This document shows, one piece after another, positions 47,050 through 57,275 of a stretch of 64,000 bases of DNA. The position numbers were made by a program, and so were the translations under genes. Positions within the stretch are counted from its first letter, which is position 1. Each line of letters opens with the position of its first letter. The stretch lies in NCBI RefSeq assembly GCF_035046485.1, contig NC_085136.1, positions 298,073,080-298,137,079 on the forward strand, given 5' to 3'. Origin of the DNA: Aedes albopictus. Its lineage: Eukaryota > Arthropoda > Insecta > Diptera > Culicidae. The notes beneath the pieces were generated by a model that saw only the letters and a list, made by a program, of their open reading frames with translations, searched no databases and was not told where the DNA came from.

Positions 47050-48686
47050 GTCACAGGCGTTGAGGCGCAGCGGACGGGAGCGCTACCTACCAGGCAAGTT
47101 AAAGAATTTTTTCTTTCCGAGTAGAGGACTTCCTTCCGATCAATTTTCAGACCATCAACCCGAGTCTGATGGAAACGAGGATGTTATCGACCTGCCTGGG
47201 CCGGCAGCTCGGCCTACAGCTAGTGGCCCGCAACAGGGACTAGCAGCGAGACGTCAACCGCCAACCGGGGGTGATCCACGTACCCCGTCCGAAGCATTGA
47301 AGGGACCTAAAGTGAAACTGTGGAAGCAAGCGATGGACGACGAGTACCAGGCACAGATCGAGAACAACACTTGGGAGCTGGTAGAACTACCGGCGGGCCG
47401 AAAAGCCATCGGCAGCAAGTGGATCTTCAAATCGAAGGAGGACGAAAAAGGCAACATTGTGCGACACAAGGCAAGACTGGTTGCTCAAGGTTTCAACCAG
47501 AAGTTCGGCGTGGATTTCAACGAAGTCTTTGCTCCCGTTGCCAAGCAGGTGACACTCAGGACGTTACTCACGGTGGCCAGCCGTCGCGGAATGCTTGTGA
47601 AGCACATGGACGTGAAAACCGCATACCTGCATGGGAAGTTGGATGAAACCATCTACATGCGGCAACCGGAGGGATACGCCATGGGAGGACCAAACACGGT
47701 GTGCATGCTCAAAAGGAACATATACGGGCTCAAGCAATCCGCACGAGTGTGGAACCAAAGCATCGATGCAGTCCTACGAAAAATGGGGTTCGTTCCATCA
47801 GCAGCAGACCCATGTCTGTACGTGCGAAAGAAGGGTAACACGTTCACCTACATACTACTCTATGTGGACGACATGTTAGTAGTTTGCAGGACAGAGGAGG
47901 AGTTCAAGGCTATACACCGGGCACTGCAACAGCACTTCAACGTGACGGCATTAGGAGATGTGAAGCACTTCCTAGGAATCGAGATCGAGAGGGATGGTAA
48001 CGGATTCCTGCTGAATCAAGAACAGTACATTCTGAAGCTCGCGGAACGATTTGGTCTGGAAAACGCTAAGCCATCGAAAATACCGCTGGATCCTGGCTAC
48101 CTTCAGCAGAAGGAGGAGGAGAAGGAACTACGTTTGCCGAACAACACCCAGTACCTGAGTCTCATCGGCGGTCTGCTGTATGTAGCGGTTCACAGTCGGC
48201 CGGACATAGCAGTGAGCGTCTCCATCCTGGCTCAGAAATCAAGCTGCCCTACACAACTGGACTGGCACGAGGCCAAGAGGGTACTGAGGTACTTGAAGTC
48301 GACCAGTAGTCACAAATTGACACTTGGATCCACAGCTGACGGGCTCGAGATGTATGCGGATGCCGATTGGGCCGGCAACCATCGGGACAGGAAGTCCAAT
48401 TCCGGTTTCCTGATACGGCTTGGAGGTGGCATCATAAGCTGGGCATCACGCAAGCAAACCTGTGTGGTGCTGTCGTCAACGGAAGCGGAGCTCGTGGCCT
48501 TAACCGAAGCATGCCAAGAATTGAGTTGGTTAAAGAAGCTGATGGTCGATCTAGGCGAAGACGTGTCGTTGCCAATAGCCACATTCGAAGACAACCAGAG
48601 CTGTATTCGACTGGTGGAAAACGGAAAGATTGAGAAGCGGTCGAAGCACATCGCAACGAAATATTTCTACGTTCGTGATCTTCAAG
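47050..48686 (+). pseudogene. Copia pol, part 2: reverse transcriptase and RNase H
   Basis: The frame resumes in phase after the R1 insert (SQALRRSGRERYLPGKLKNF). RT motifs in order: WKQAMDDEYQAQIENNTWEL, GSKWIFKSKEDEKGN, KARLVAQGFNQKFGVDF, HMDVKTAYLHGKLDETIYMR (first Asp), IYGLKQSARVWNQSID and LLYVDDMLVV (catalytic YVDD). RNase H has YADADWAGNHRDRKSNSG, LSSTEAELVALTEACQELSW, FEDNQSCIRL and KHIATKYFYVRDLQ. The hAT-like element cuts it at 48687. Its last codons continue at 49219-49367. Confidence 0.92.
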
Positions 48687-49210
48687 CAGGCATGGAATCC
48701 TCCTCAGAGCAAAACAAGAGAACAAAAAATCTGCTCCGCACTCCCGCATTCAAAGCTAGAGCGTTTTCTCTCGTTTTGTTTCAGCTTCCTGCTTGTAGCT
48801 TGTGACTCCGAAAAACGTGCGGATTGATTGCTCAAAAAAGTGCGTATCCTCAAAATTGAGGCACTTTGTGTACGCCGGGAGTAAACATGAATATGTTTGT
48901 GATAACAAATCATTTATTAACAATTGCACAAGTATTTATATGTGCAATTATGACATACCACCCGATCGGCGAGCTCATACTGCGAACAACGCCATAAAAA
49001 TAGTCCACCAACTTACCGGGTTGCTCAAAAATGAGGCACAAAAAAGTTACACTTTGTGTTGATTTAAGTGGCTCGAAGTTTCTCTTTGTCTCGCTCCCGT
49101 TCTCTCTTTGTGCATCGCTCCCGCACAAACGACTTCGGTAGGAACGCACAAAGATAAAGAGAGCAAAAACGTTCATTTGAGGCACATTGTGGGAGCAAAT
49201 AACAAGCCTG
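48687..49210. mobile_element. Non-autonomous hAT-like element, 524 bp
   Basis: Flanked by exact 8-bp duplications TCTTCAAG (48679-48686 and 49211-49218). Short TIRs CAGGCATG...CAAGCCTG differ at one position. The motif TGAGGCACTTTGTG and variants recur internally (about 48858, 49031-49058 and 49175-49190), as expected of subterminal transposase sites. No transposase frame. It disrupts copia RNase H: deleting it plus one TSD restores the frame. Confidence 0.9.
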
Positions 49211-49218
49211 TCTTCAAG

Positions 49219-49367
49219 AGCAGCAGCAAATCGTTCTGAAGTATTGTCCCACCGAGTTCATGTTGGCTGATATACTGACGAAACCGCTGCAGCACCTACG
49301 ATTGAAAATGTTAAGAGAGAAGTTAGGTTTACTAAACTATATTGTCGAGGAGGAGTGTCGGAATTAG
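49219..49367 (+). pseudogene. Copia pol, terminal segment
   Basis: After the hAT-like insert the frame continues EQQQIVLKYCPTEFMLADIL, then TKPLQHLRLKMLREKLGLLN, the conserved copia C-terminus. It stops at TAG 49365-49367, just inside the 3' LTR. Confidence 0.9.
49347..49355 (+). promoter_or_regulatory. Copia polypurine tract
   Basis: GAGGAGGAG immediately precedes the 3' LTR, the position of the plus-strand DNA primer in LTR elements. It also encodes part of the pol C-terminus (EEE). Confidence 0.75.
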
Positions 49368-49497
49368 ACGACAAACTATTAGTCTTAGTAAGTCATGAAA
49401 TATGTTTGTATAGAAAATAGAAAATAAATTTATCATTCTTGTTCCAACTGCCAACTGAAGTAGTTTGGTCTCTGGCTCTCACCATATCCTACTAAAA
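49356..49497 (+). promoter_or_regulatory. Copia 3' LTR
   Basis: 142 bp, identical to the 5' LTR except for T at 49493. Followed by the GAAAT duplication and then the interrupted 12-bp array. Confidence 0.93.
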
Positions 49498-49944
49498 GAA
49501 ATTTCTTCAGGTACTCCCTAAAGAATTTCTTATTAAATTCCTTCAAGAATTTCTCCAGGAATTCCTTCAATTTCTGCAAGAGTTCCTTCAGGTTTTTTTC
49601 TGGAATGCCTCCAAGAATTCCTAGTAGAATTTTTTCGGGTACTTCTCCAGAAGTTCCTTGAGGATTGTTTTGTGGAATTTCTTGAGGGACTCCTCCAGGA
49701 ATTCCTTAAGGGATTTCTCCAGCATCTTCATTTATTCATCTAGATTCTTGGAGGATCGACATGGATTTCTTCGGGGATTTCTCCAGGAATTTCCCCTTCA
49801 AATCTATCAGAAATTTCTGCAGGAATCTCTCTAGAAAATCCGTCAGAAAAACCCTTCTCTTCAAGGACCTCCCTTGGTATTCTTTGACGAATTTCTACTG
49901 GAATTGCTGGAGATGTTTTTCTAGGATCTCCTTCAAAGAGTCCT

Positions 49945-50221
49945 CTCCTCTCCTCTTCTTGGCGTAACGTCCTCACTGGGACAAAGCCTGCTTCTCAGCT
50001 TAGTGTTCTATGAGCACTTCCACAGTTATTAACTGAGAGCTTCCTCTGCCAATGACCATTTTGCATGTATATATCGTGTGGCAGGCACGAAGATACTCTA
50101 TGCCCAAGGAAGTCACGGAAATTTCCTTTACGAAAAGATCCTGGACCGACCGGGAATCGAACCCGTCACCCTCAGCATGGTCATGCTGAATACCCGTGCG
50201 TTTACCGCCTCGGCTATATGG
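49945..50221 (-). mobile_element. tRNA-derived SINE (Feilai-like) with 18-bp target duplication
   Basis: TCTCCTTCAAAGAGTCCT is repeated exactly at 49927-49944 and 50222-50239. On the minus strand the head (ATATAGCCGAGGCGGTAAAC, with box B GGTTCGATTCC) is followed by a body shared with 60352-60612 and, more distantly, 59020-59245. The 3' end is purine-rich (AAGAAGAGGAGAGG). The pol III promoter boxes look intact. Confidence 0.85.
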
Positions 50222-50552
50222 TCTCCTTCAAAGAGTCCTACAGTAATTCCTCCAGAAACGCCTGCTGGGATTCCTACAGCAGTTCTTCCAAAGATTCCTC
50301 CAGAAATTTCTTCTCAAAATCCATAAGCAATTTATGGGTTATTTTCGCTTCCTTCGAAAAATACTTCGGATTTCTCTAGGAAATGCTGGAGAGATTTCTC
50401 CAGTAATTAATTTAGATATTTTGCCAGGAACTCCTTCAGGATTTCATCAAGAAACTTATTCCAGGAACACCTTCAGGGATTCCTTCAGGAATTCTTTCAG
50501 GTCTTCCGGGGTTTCTCATGAAGTTCATCCAGCGAGTCCTCCTGATACTCCT

Positions 50553-50603
50553 AGATGAACTAGCCCCGGGTAAAAAATCTTGTTAATAAAGATTAAAAAT
50601 GAG
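50553..50603 (+). mobile_element. SINE tail fragment
   Basis: agatgaactagccccgggta, then aaaaatcttgttaataaag, matches the 3' end of the SINE at 55791-55966. It is a 5'-truncated copy. Confidence 0.65.
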
Positions 50604-50935
50604 ATTCCACCTGAAGTTTTGTTTGTGATTTCTCTAGGAGGCCAGGGATTTCTCCAGGATTTCCTTATGTTTTTTTTTCTGAAGTACATTCAGTGGTTCT
50701 TCCTCCAGGGATTCCCTTAGGAACTCTTTTAGGGATTCGCCCAGGAGTTTATTCAGGAATTCCTCCAGGGATCCCATCGAGGCTTCCCCTAGAAGTCTCT
50801 TCAGACATTTCTTCTGTTTTATCGGTTGAGGATAAACATCGTTGACCTTTATTATTATTTGGTTCGATTGGCTTCTATCTGAATAAAATAGTAGTAATGT
50901 CTTCTATTCTCTGCGATTTACTACGAGATGTACTT

Positions 50936-53900
50936 CAGTATCTCTGGTCTGCATGGTTCCGGAGTTATTCCGGATTGTCTTGGGGTACCAAATTTTTTCC
51001 CACCAGATTTCCTCTGGATTCCCAATGAGGCAGAAGTATTGTGTTTCCGGATAATTTGTTCAGCAGGTTAAGAACTAACTGGCAACGGCAACTTTGGTTT
51101 GCGATTCGGCCGCTAGGCGGTGCTAGTATCAAAAATGTTCAAACCCTCATATCTCAGAAACCTGATGAGATAGAATGATGCTGTCTTCGATAAAGTTCTT
51201 CAGCAAGCTCAGAACTATTTGATAGAAAAGTCTTTGGTTTGGAATTTATCCGCTAGGTGGTGTCTTGTGTCTGAAAAATTCAAACACGTATATCTCGATA
51301 CCCTAACGAGCTAGAAGCATTCCGTTTTCAGCAAAGTTGTTCAGCAGGCTAAGAACAATCTGGTATAGCATCTTTGGTTCGAGAATCGTCCGCTAGGTGG
51401 CGCCAGAGTAAAAAATGTTCAAACTTCTAAATCTCAGAATCCTGATAAGATACAATGATACCGTCTTCAACGAAGTTCTTCAGCAAGCTAAAAACTGTCT
51501 GACAGTTGAGCCTTTGATTCGTGATTTATCGCTAGTATGCACCTTGTGTAAAATATTTAAACACATATATCTCGATACTCTAATGAGCTAAAAGCATGGA
51601 GTTTTCTGCAAAATTGTTCGGCAGGTTGAGATCTCCTGGTTGCTTTTCAATACTGATCGTGCAAGTACTAGAATAGAATAGAATATAAATTGTTCGGCAG
51701 GTTGAGATCTGTCCGGCAATGGTGACGCTAGGTGATACCAGAAAACGTTTTGTTCGAACAATTGTATTTCAAAAATCTGAAAATGTCCAGGAAATTGTTC
51801 CGAAAGTTAAGAGAAAGTACGACGTATCTGGTGCTGATCCTTGGTACTGATATTATTCGATAGGTTCCGTCTAGTTAAAAAAATGCTTGTATAAACAGCC
51901 TAATGAACAAGAAGTGTTCCGTTTTCAACATAGTTGTTCAGCAAGGTAAGAGCTATTTGGCAGGATAGTAGACGGTCGAGTACGGTGGTGCAAGAGGCAA
52001 TAGTTTCACGTCGTCTTTGATCCCCTGCAGACAAATTTTGCCTCCTCACATTTTGTCTTTTGCTCCGTTGCCCTTCCGGGAATATCTACAGGAATTTATC
52101 CGGGATTTTTTTCCAGGTATTCTTCAAAGATTTTTTCCAGGAATTCCTTCGGGAATTCCACCAGAAATTTCTCCAAGATTTCCTTAGAAAATTCCTCAAG
52201 AACTTCCTCCATCAGGAATTCCTCCGGTGATTCCTCCAGGAATTCATTCGGTATTTTTTTCACTATTGCTTCCGGGATTTTTCCGGATTTCAGGGAGAAA
52301 CTCCCGAAGGAATTCCCGGAGACATTGTCGGAGGAATTCCTGGAGAAATTCACAGATAAATTCCTGAAAAAAATCACAGAAGAATTCCTGTAGAAATAAC
52401 CAAAGAAATTCCTGGAAAAATCCACGGAGGAATTCCTGATGGAAGTCATATAGGAATTCTTGGAGAAATTTCCTGAGGATTTCCCAAAGGCATTCCCGGA
52501 GGAATTCCTAGAGAAATTCCCGTAGGAATTCCTGGAAAAATCCACGGAGGAATTCCTGGATAAATTGCCGGAGGAATTCTTCGAGGAAGTCCTAGAGGAA
52601 TTCCTAGCGAAATTCCCAGAGGGTTTTCTGAGAAAAAATACGGTAGACTTCCTGGAGATTCCTGAAGAATGTCCCAGGGGATTTTCTCAAAAAAAAACTA
52701 CAAGTTTTCCTGAAGAAATTCCCGGAGAAAATTCCTAGAGAAATTCCAGGAAAATTCCTGGAGAAAATATTGGAGAAATTCCTGTAAAAAATCCCAGAGG
52801 AATTCCTAAGGAATTTCTGGAGGAATCCACGGAGGAATTCCCGCAGGAATTCGTGTTAATTCTCTGTGAAATCACTGGCGAAAATCCTGGAAAAAAATCC
52901 GGAGGAATACCTGGAGGAACTCCCGGAGAAATTCCTGGGAAATGTCCCAGAAGCATTCCTGGAGAATTGACTCAAGGAATTCATGGAGGAATCCCCGGGG
53001 GAATTCTTGGAGGAATCCCTGAAGGAGTTCCTGATGAAATCCTACAGGATTTCCCGGAGAAATTTCTGGAGGATGTCCTAGAGGATTTCCCGTAGGATTT
53101 CCTGAAGAAATTCCTGGAGGAAGTCCTTGAGCAATTCCCAGAGAAATTCTTGGAGAAATTCCTGGAAAAAATACCGGAAGAATTTCTGGAAAAATTCCCG
53201 GTAGAATTCCTGTAGATATTCCCGGAAGAATAACGGAGCAAGAGACAAAATGTGGGGTGACAGAATTTGTCTGCAGGGTGTCGAAGACGGTGTAAAAGTA
53301 TTGCCTCTTGTACCACCATACTCGACCGTCTACTATCCTGCCAAATAGCTCTTAGCTTGCTGAACAACTATGCTGAAAACGGAATACTTCTTCTTCATTA
53401 GGGTGTTTATACCAGCATTTTTTTTTTTTTGATACTAGACGGAACCTATCGAATAATATCAGTACCAAGGACACCAGATACGTTGCTTTCTCTAAACTTT
53501 TGGAAAAATTTCCTGGACATTTTCAGATTTTCGAGATAAAGTTGTTTGAACGTTTTGATTGCTGGCATCACCTAGCGTCACCATTGCGGGATAGATCTCA
53601 ATCTGCCGACCAGTTTTGCAGTAAACTTCATGCTTTTAGCTCAAAAGATTGTCGAGATATACGTGTTTAATTATTTTACACAAGGTGCATCCTAGCGAAT
53701 AAATTACGAATCAAAGACTCAACTGTCAGACAGTTTTAAGCTTGCTGAAGAGCTTTGTTGAAGACGGTATCATTGTATCTTATCAGGATTCTGGAGATGT
53801 AAAAGTTTGAACATGTTTTACCCTGGCGCCACCTAACGGACAATTCTCGAACCAAAGACGCCATTAACAGATAGTTCTTAGCCTGCTGAATAACTTTACT

Positions 53901-54300
53901 GAAAACGGCATGCTTGTAGCTCATAAGCGTATCGAGATATACGTGTTTGAATTTTTCAGACACAATGCGCCACCTAGCGGATAAATTCCAAACCAAAGAC
54001 TTTACTATCAGGCAGTTCTGAGCTTGCTGAAGAACTTTGCCGAAGACAGCATCATTCTATCTTATCAGGTTTCTGAGATATGAATCTTTGAACCTTTTTG
54101 ACACTAGCGCCGCCTAGTGGCCGAATCGCGAACCAAAGTCGCCGTTGCCAATTAGTTCTTAACCAGCAAAAAAATTCGCCGAAGACACTATACTTCTACC
54201 TCATCGGGATCTTGAGGTATACGTTGTGCAAAGTATGTAGCCAATTACGGAACCCCAAGACAATCCGGAATAACTCCGGAATCATGTGGACCAGGTACCC
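50936..54300. repeat. 3.4-kb imperfect palindrome with tandem units in each arm
   Basis: The outer ends are reverse complements (ggagttattccggattgtct, then tggggtacc, at 50971; and ggaaccccaagacaatccgg, then aataactcc, at 54249). The arms continue through repeated units of about 140 bp with landmarks TTCAGCAAGCT and CCGCTAGGTGG, then a unique block (gtagacggtcgag near 51967; ctcgaccgtctac near 53325), then inverted 12-bp arrays (52080-53230). No domain is coded. The frame 52545-52096 (149 codons, SRNS repeats) is a repeat translation. It could be a large foldback element. Confidence 0.8.
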
Positions 54301-54480
54301 ATGTCCCCGGAATCCTAAATTAGAAGAGTTTTTCGGGAAGTTGTGAAAATTTCATCAAAATTAATCAAAAAACAAAAAAGTTATGACCATTTTTGTGCTT
54401 TTCCGAAGGTGCAAAAACAACGTTGGCTGGATGAAGGTTAATTGCTAAATTACTGCTAATGTTGCTGCTACTGGTTTAGA
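54301..54480. other. Short unassigned spacer
   Basis: No feature recognised. Confidence 0.4.
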
Positions 54481-54569
54481 AACAAGTCGTGTTGCTCAGC
54501 GTTGTTCTGATCACGTTGCAAGGATGCCGGAAAGAACGACATGTGAAGATAATATTCAGTAGAGACTCA
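54481..54569 (+). mobile_element. Short RTE 3' fragment
   Basis: gatcacgttgcaaggatgcc and ataatattcagtagagac match the AGHVARMPEER...IFSRE region of the RTE copy at 14695-14755. Fragment of about 80 bp. Confidence 0.5.
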
Positions 54570-54847
54570 GAGAGAAGCAAAATCAATTTGAATGACCACA
54601 TACATCCTGAAAATAAATAGTGGTTGAAAACCACTGTCCTAGCAGAAGTAGCACCCCTCAATCAGCCAGTTAGTAGCACCAGGTTGGCATGTTATAGTCA
54701 TTCGAATAGAGAGAAGCAAAATCAATTTGAATGACCACATACATCCTGAAAATAAATAGTGGTTGAAAACCACTGTCCTAGCAGAAGTAGCACCCCTCAA
54801 TCAGCCAGTTAGTAGCACCAGGTTGGCATGTTATAGTCATTCGAATA
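54570..54847. repeat. Exact 139-bp tandem duplication
   Basis: 54570-54708 and 54709-54847 appear identical base for base (both run from gagagaagcaaaatcaattt to gttatagtcattcgaata). The unit contains a short hairpin, agtggttgaaaaccact. Confidence 0.95.
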
Positions 54848-55334
54848 ATATGCAAGCATGCGTGTGACGACAACGCGATAGGGTGTCGTCGATCAATGAC
54901 AGCGGCTACCTTATAGGTCTGGTACCTACCGAACCAGGAGCAGTTCCGAAACTGAAATGAAGCGGAAAAGAAAGCGACTCCAGGCTCAGGGGTGAGTCGC
55001 TCGCACTACGACGGGCAAGGCGGCGGAAATATGTGGCACCAAAACAAGCGAGGGTCGCAACGACACTTTCTACGTCGACGGCGTAATATCGGTCATCGCG
55101 TGGCGTCCAGCCAGCGCAGCAAGGAGATGATTTATCAACGCAACGCTTTGTTGTTTGGGGCTGATAACGGCGTGTGATGGGTGAGAACTATTGGGGTTGA
55201 TGTTCATAAACATGTGAACAAAATTAAACGAAATGCATTTGTTTACTGGGCTGACGGGGATTTTTCCAACCTAGGATGTTGAAAGGTCATCGTCGAGAAA
55301 CTTCATCAAGCCATCAGGCGCTATCTGATTACGT
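54848..55334. other. Unassigned DNA, no supported gene
   Basis: Moderate GC, short frames only (54992-55177). Could be unique host sequence. Confidence 0.4.
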
Positions 55335-55339
55335 CCTGG

Positions 55340-55481
55340 GGGCTGTCCATAAACCACGTGGTAATTTTTTTGGGAATTCCCAAACAACCCCCCCCCCCCC
55401 CCCAAATTTTATTTGTCCATACAAAATGGTCATTGGCTGAACGCCCCCCCCCCACATGACCACGTGGTCTATGGACAGCCC
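55340..55481. mobile_element. 142-bp MITE with GGGCTGTCCAT termini
   Basis: The terminal inverted repeat GGGCTGTCCATAAACCACGT (left) matches the reverse complement of the right end with a single mismatch. CCTGG flanks both ends (55335-55339 and 55482-55486). The interior has poly-C runs (55387-55402 and 55444-55453). No coding capacity. Superfamily not assigned. Confidence 0.8.
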
Positions 55482-55486
55482 CCTGG

Positions 55487-55790
55487 TTGATTCTAGATTT
55501 ATCCACTAGGGTTAGTGTTCATTGAAAATTCCAAATGTTTGCAATGCTATAAATCGTCAGGGTAGCTTAAGTGAATCTATGATATTTGCAAGCAAGAAAT
55601 GAGACTTCGACAAACTCAACAGGCCTTTAAGGCCCGTTCGATGGCGATCTAATTTATTCCAGATGTATCAAATTTTCTGCAAAATTAATCCTGATATCAA
55701 GGCTCACTTCTTAGATATTCGTTCACAATGCAATTTTACAAGTTACGTCATAAATTATAACAAAACAAACGATCATCAACATATTGCACC
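55487..55790. other. Unassigned DNA
   Basis: AT-rich, no supported gene. Its last 13 bases are the target duplication of the following SINE. Confidence 0.4.
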
Positions 55791-55966
55791 TGTGTGGAGC
55801 GGACCTAGTGTAATGGTTAGAACACTTGACTATCACGCCGTGGACCTGGGATCGAATCCCACTCCCGACAAACTCGCAAAATGTGAGTTCGGAAGAGAAG
55901 TAAAGCGTGGGTCCCGAGATGAACTAGCCTAGGGCTAAAAATCTCGTTAATACAGATAAAAAAAAA
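55791..55966 (+). mobile_element. tRNA-derived SINE with 13-bp target duplication
   Basis: Same family as 17293-17471. The head is GGAGCGGACCTAGTGTAATG, box B GGATCGAATCC, the 3' end ATCTCGTTAATACAG plus poly-A. AACATATTGCACC is repeated at 55778-55790 and 55967-55979 (the tail/TSD boundary is ambiguous by A residues). Confidence 0.85.
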
Positions 55967-55979
55967 AACATATTGCACC

Positions 55980-57270
55980 AACAACATATACATGTACATC
56001 GCACTAAGAAAAAAAAACCGCGACAAAACTATTACCTACCCAATGCTGCTCATTCATGATAACAATCTATTTTTTAATGAGGCGCAAATGTTCTGCAACG
56101 TCACGCTAAAACGAAAGTGAAAACGACTTTTTTCCATTCGCCACAGCATTAATAGCTCATGAAATTGAAACAATCTTTCCTTCACCGTGGATTCGTATGT
56201 TTGACGCCAAAGATGAACTAAAGTAAAAACCCGAAAGGTTATCGATTCCTAATACCGAAGGATGAGTTTTTAAGCTTGCTTACCGTTTGAGCGTGAAGGA
56301 AACCGAAAGCCACCCAAAAAGAGAAATCGTAGAAAGAATCTTAATTATATTCTGATCTCACCAGGACAGGAGGTGGATCGAACTAGTTGCTGCCGACAGG
56401 TTTCCATCAGCGATGAAAGTAGCCGCGTGCTGCAGTGCCCTTTAGGGCGTGCTTGGCTATTGACCTCTCCCTGGAGGTCGACGTTTGATTAGGGCGAGGA
56501 AAAGCTTTTTATGAAGTGGCTATCAGGGCGATTAATGTCACTCGATTGGCCCGTCACGTAGGTACACATCAGCACGCAGTAGATAAAATATTCCCGGAAG
56601 ACACCGGAATTTACATTGACCGGTTGGGGTTCGGATCTAATAGGGAAACCATTTCGCTCGGGTCAAATCTGACCAGCAAGAAAGCCTCGCGTCCTAGCAG
56701 AGGCAGCTGAATTTCATTAGTATAAAAATTAGCTGCTGGAAGATGCGTACCGGTTTGATTACCGGTTCCCAAAAGCAGCTATATGTTAATTCCAATTAGG
56801 TGAGATTTTGGAAGACTTTGGGAAGACCGACTAGAAAGCGCTGCCCAGTGAGAGCCTTTTAACTGCCTCGAACTGATAGTATAGTAGCGAGCGACATCAA
56901 CCAGATCGGCTGAAATGCCATTGACACTTCTTTGGCATGTGGCCGCGTGCGCGTCAAACGAAAGTGAAATTTTACGATTCGGAATCTGGGATGAGCTCAT
57001 ATTATGCATAAAGTATAATGAAATTCGGAATTCAGGGGGAAATCGGAAATATTTTCTATCATCCGATAGGTTTGGCATTTTGCAGGTCATCATATAGAAG
57101 GAGAAACTTTTTGAAAAGAAATTCGCTCACACACAGAAATTTCTCTCATTAGCATCACTCTGTATGAAATGACCCTCGTTTAGATATCAGTTATCTAAAG
57201 ATTCCTAGCTCAGGATCTGGATTTATTTCATAACGACTACGATACTTATTGCCACATATCAGGAATAGAG
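55980..57270. other. Unassigned DNA, no supported gene
   Basis: Short frames on both strands (for example 56516-56710 and 57093-56779), none with a recognised domain. Confidence 0.4.
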
Positions 57271-57275
57271 GAATA

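Larger units (their letters stand above)
38875..49497 (+). mobile_element. Ty1/copia LTR retrotransposon with two nested insertions
   Basis: Both LTRs are present (38875-39016 and 49356-49497), flanked by the 5-bp duplication GAAAT (38870-38874 and 49498-49502). Between them lie gag, protease, integrase, RT and RNase H in copia order. Removing the R1-clade insert (41486-47036) with one 13-bp duplication and the hAT-like insert (48687-49210) with one 8-bp duplication leaves about 4.5 kb, normal for copia. A TAG between gag and protease is a further lesion. The LTRs differ at a single position. Confidence 0.95.
49503..50840 (-). repeat. 12-bp GAATTC-type array, continuation, with SINE insertions
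   Basis: Continues the array of 36690-38869 in the same orientation (gaattccttcaa, gaatttctccag). It is split by the SINE at 49945-50221 and by a SINE tail at about 50553-50603. Confidence 0.8.

Noticed and set aside
52096..52545. 149-codon minus-strand frame rich in Ser-Arg-Asn-Ser
   Set aside because: The four-residue period mirrors the 12-bp DNA repeat. It has no domain and lies in the centre of a palindrome.
55340..55481. Poly-C runs as telomeric or i-motif locus
   Set aside because: They are the interior of a small MITE with clear inverted termini. Run length may also be unreliable in sequencing.
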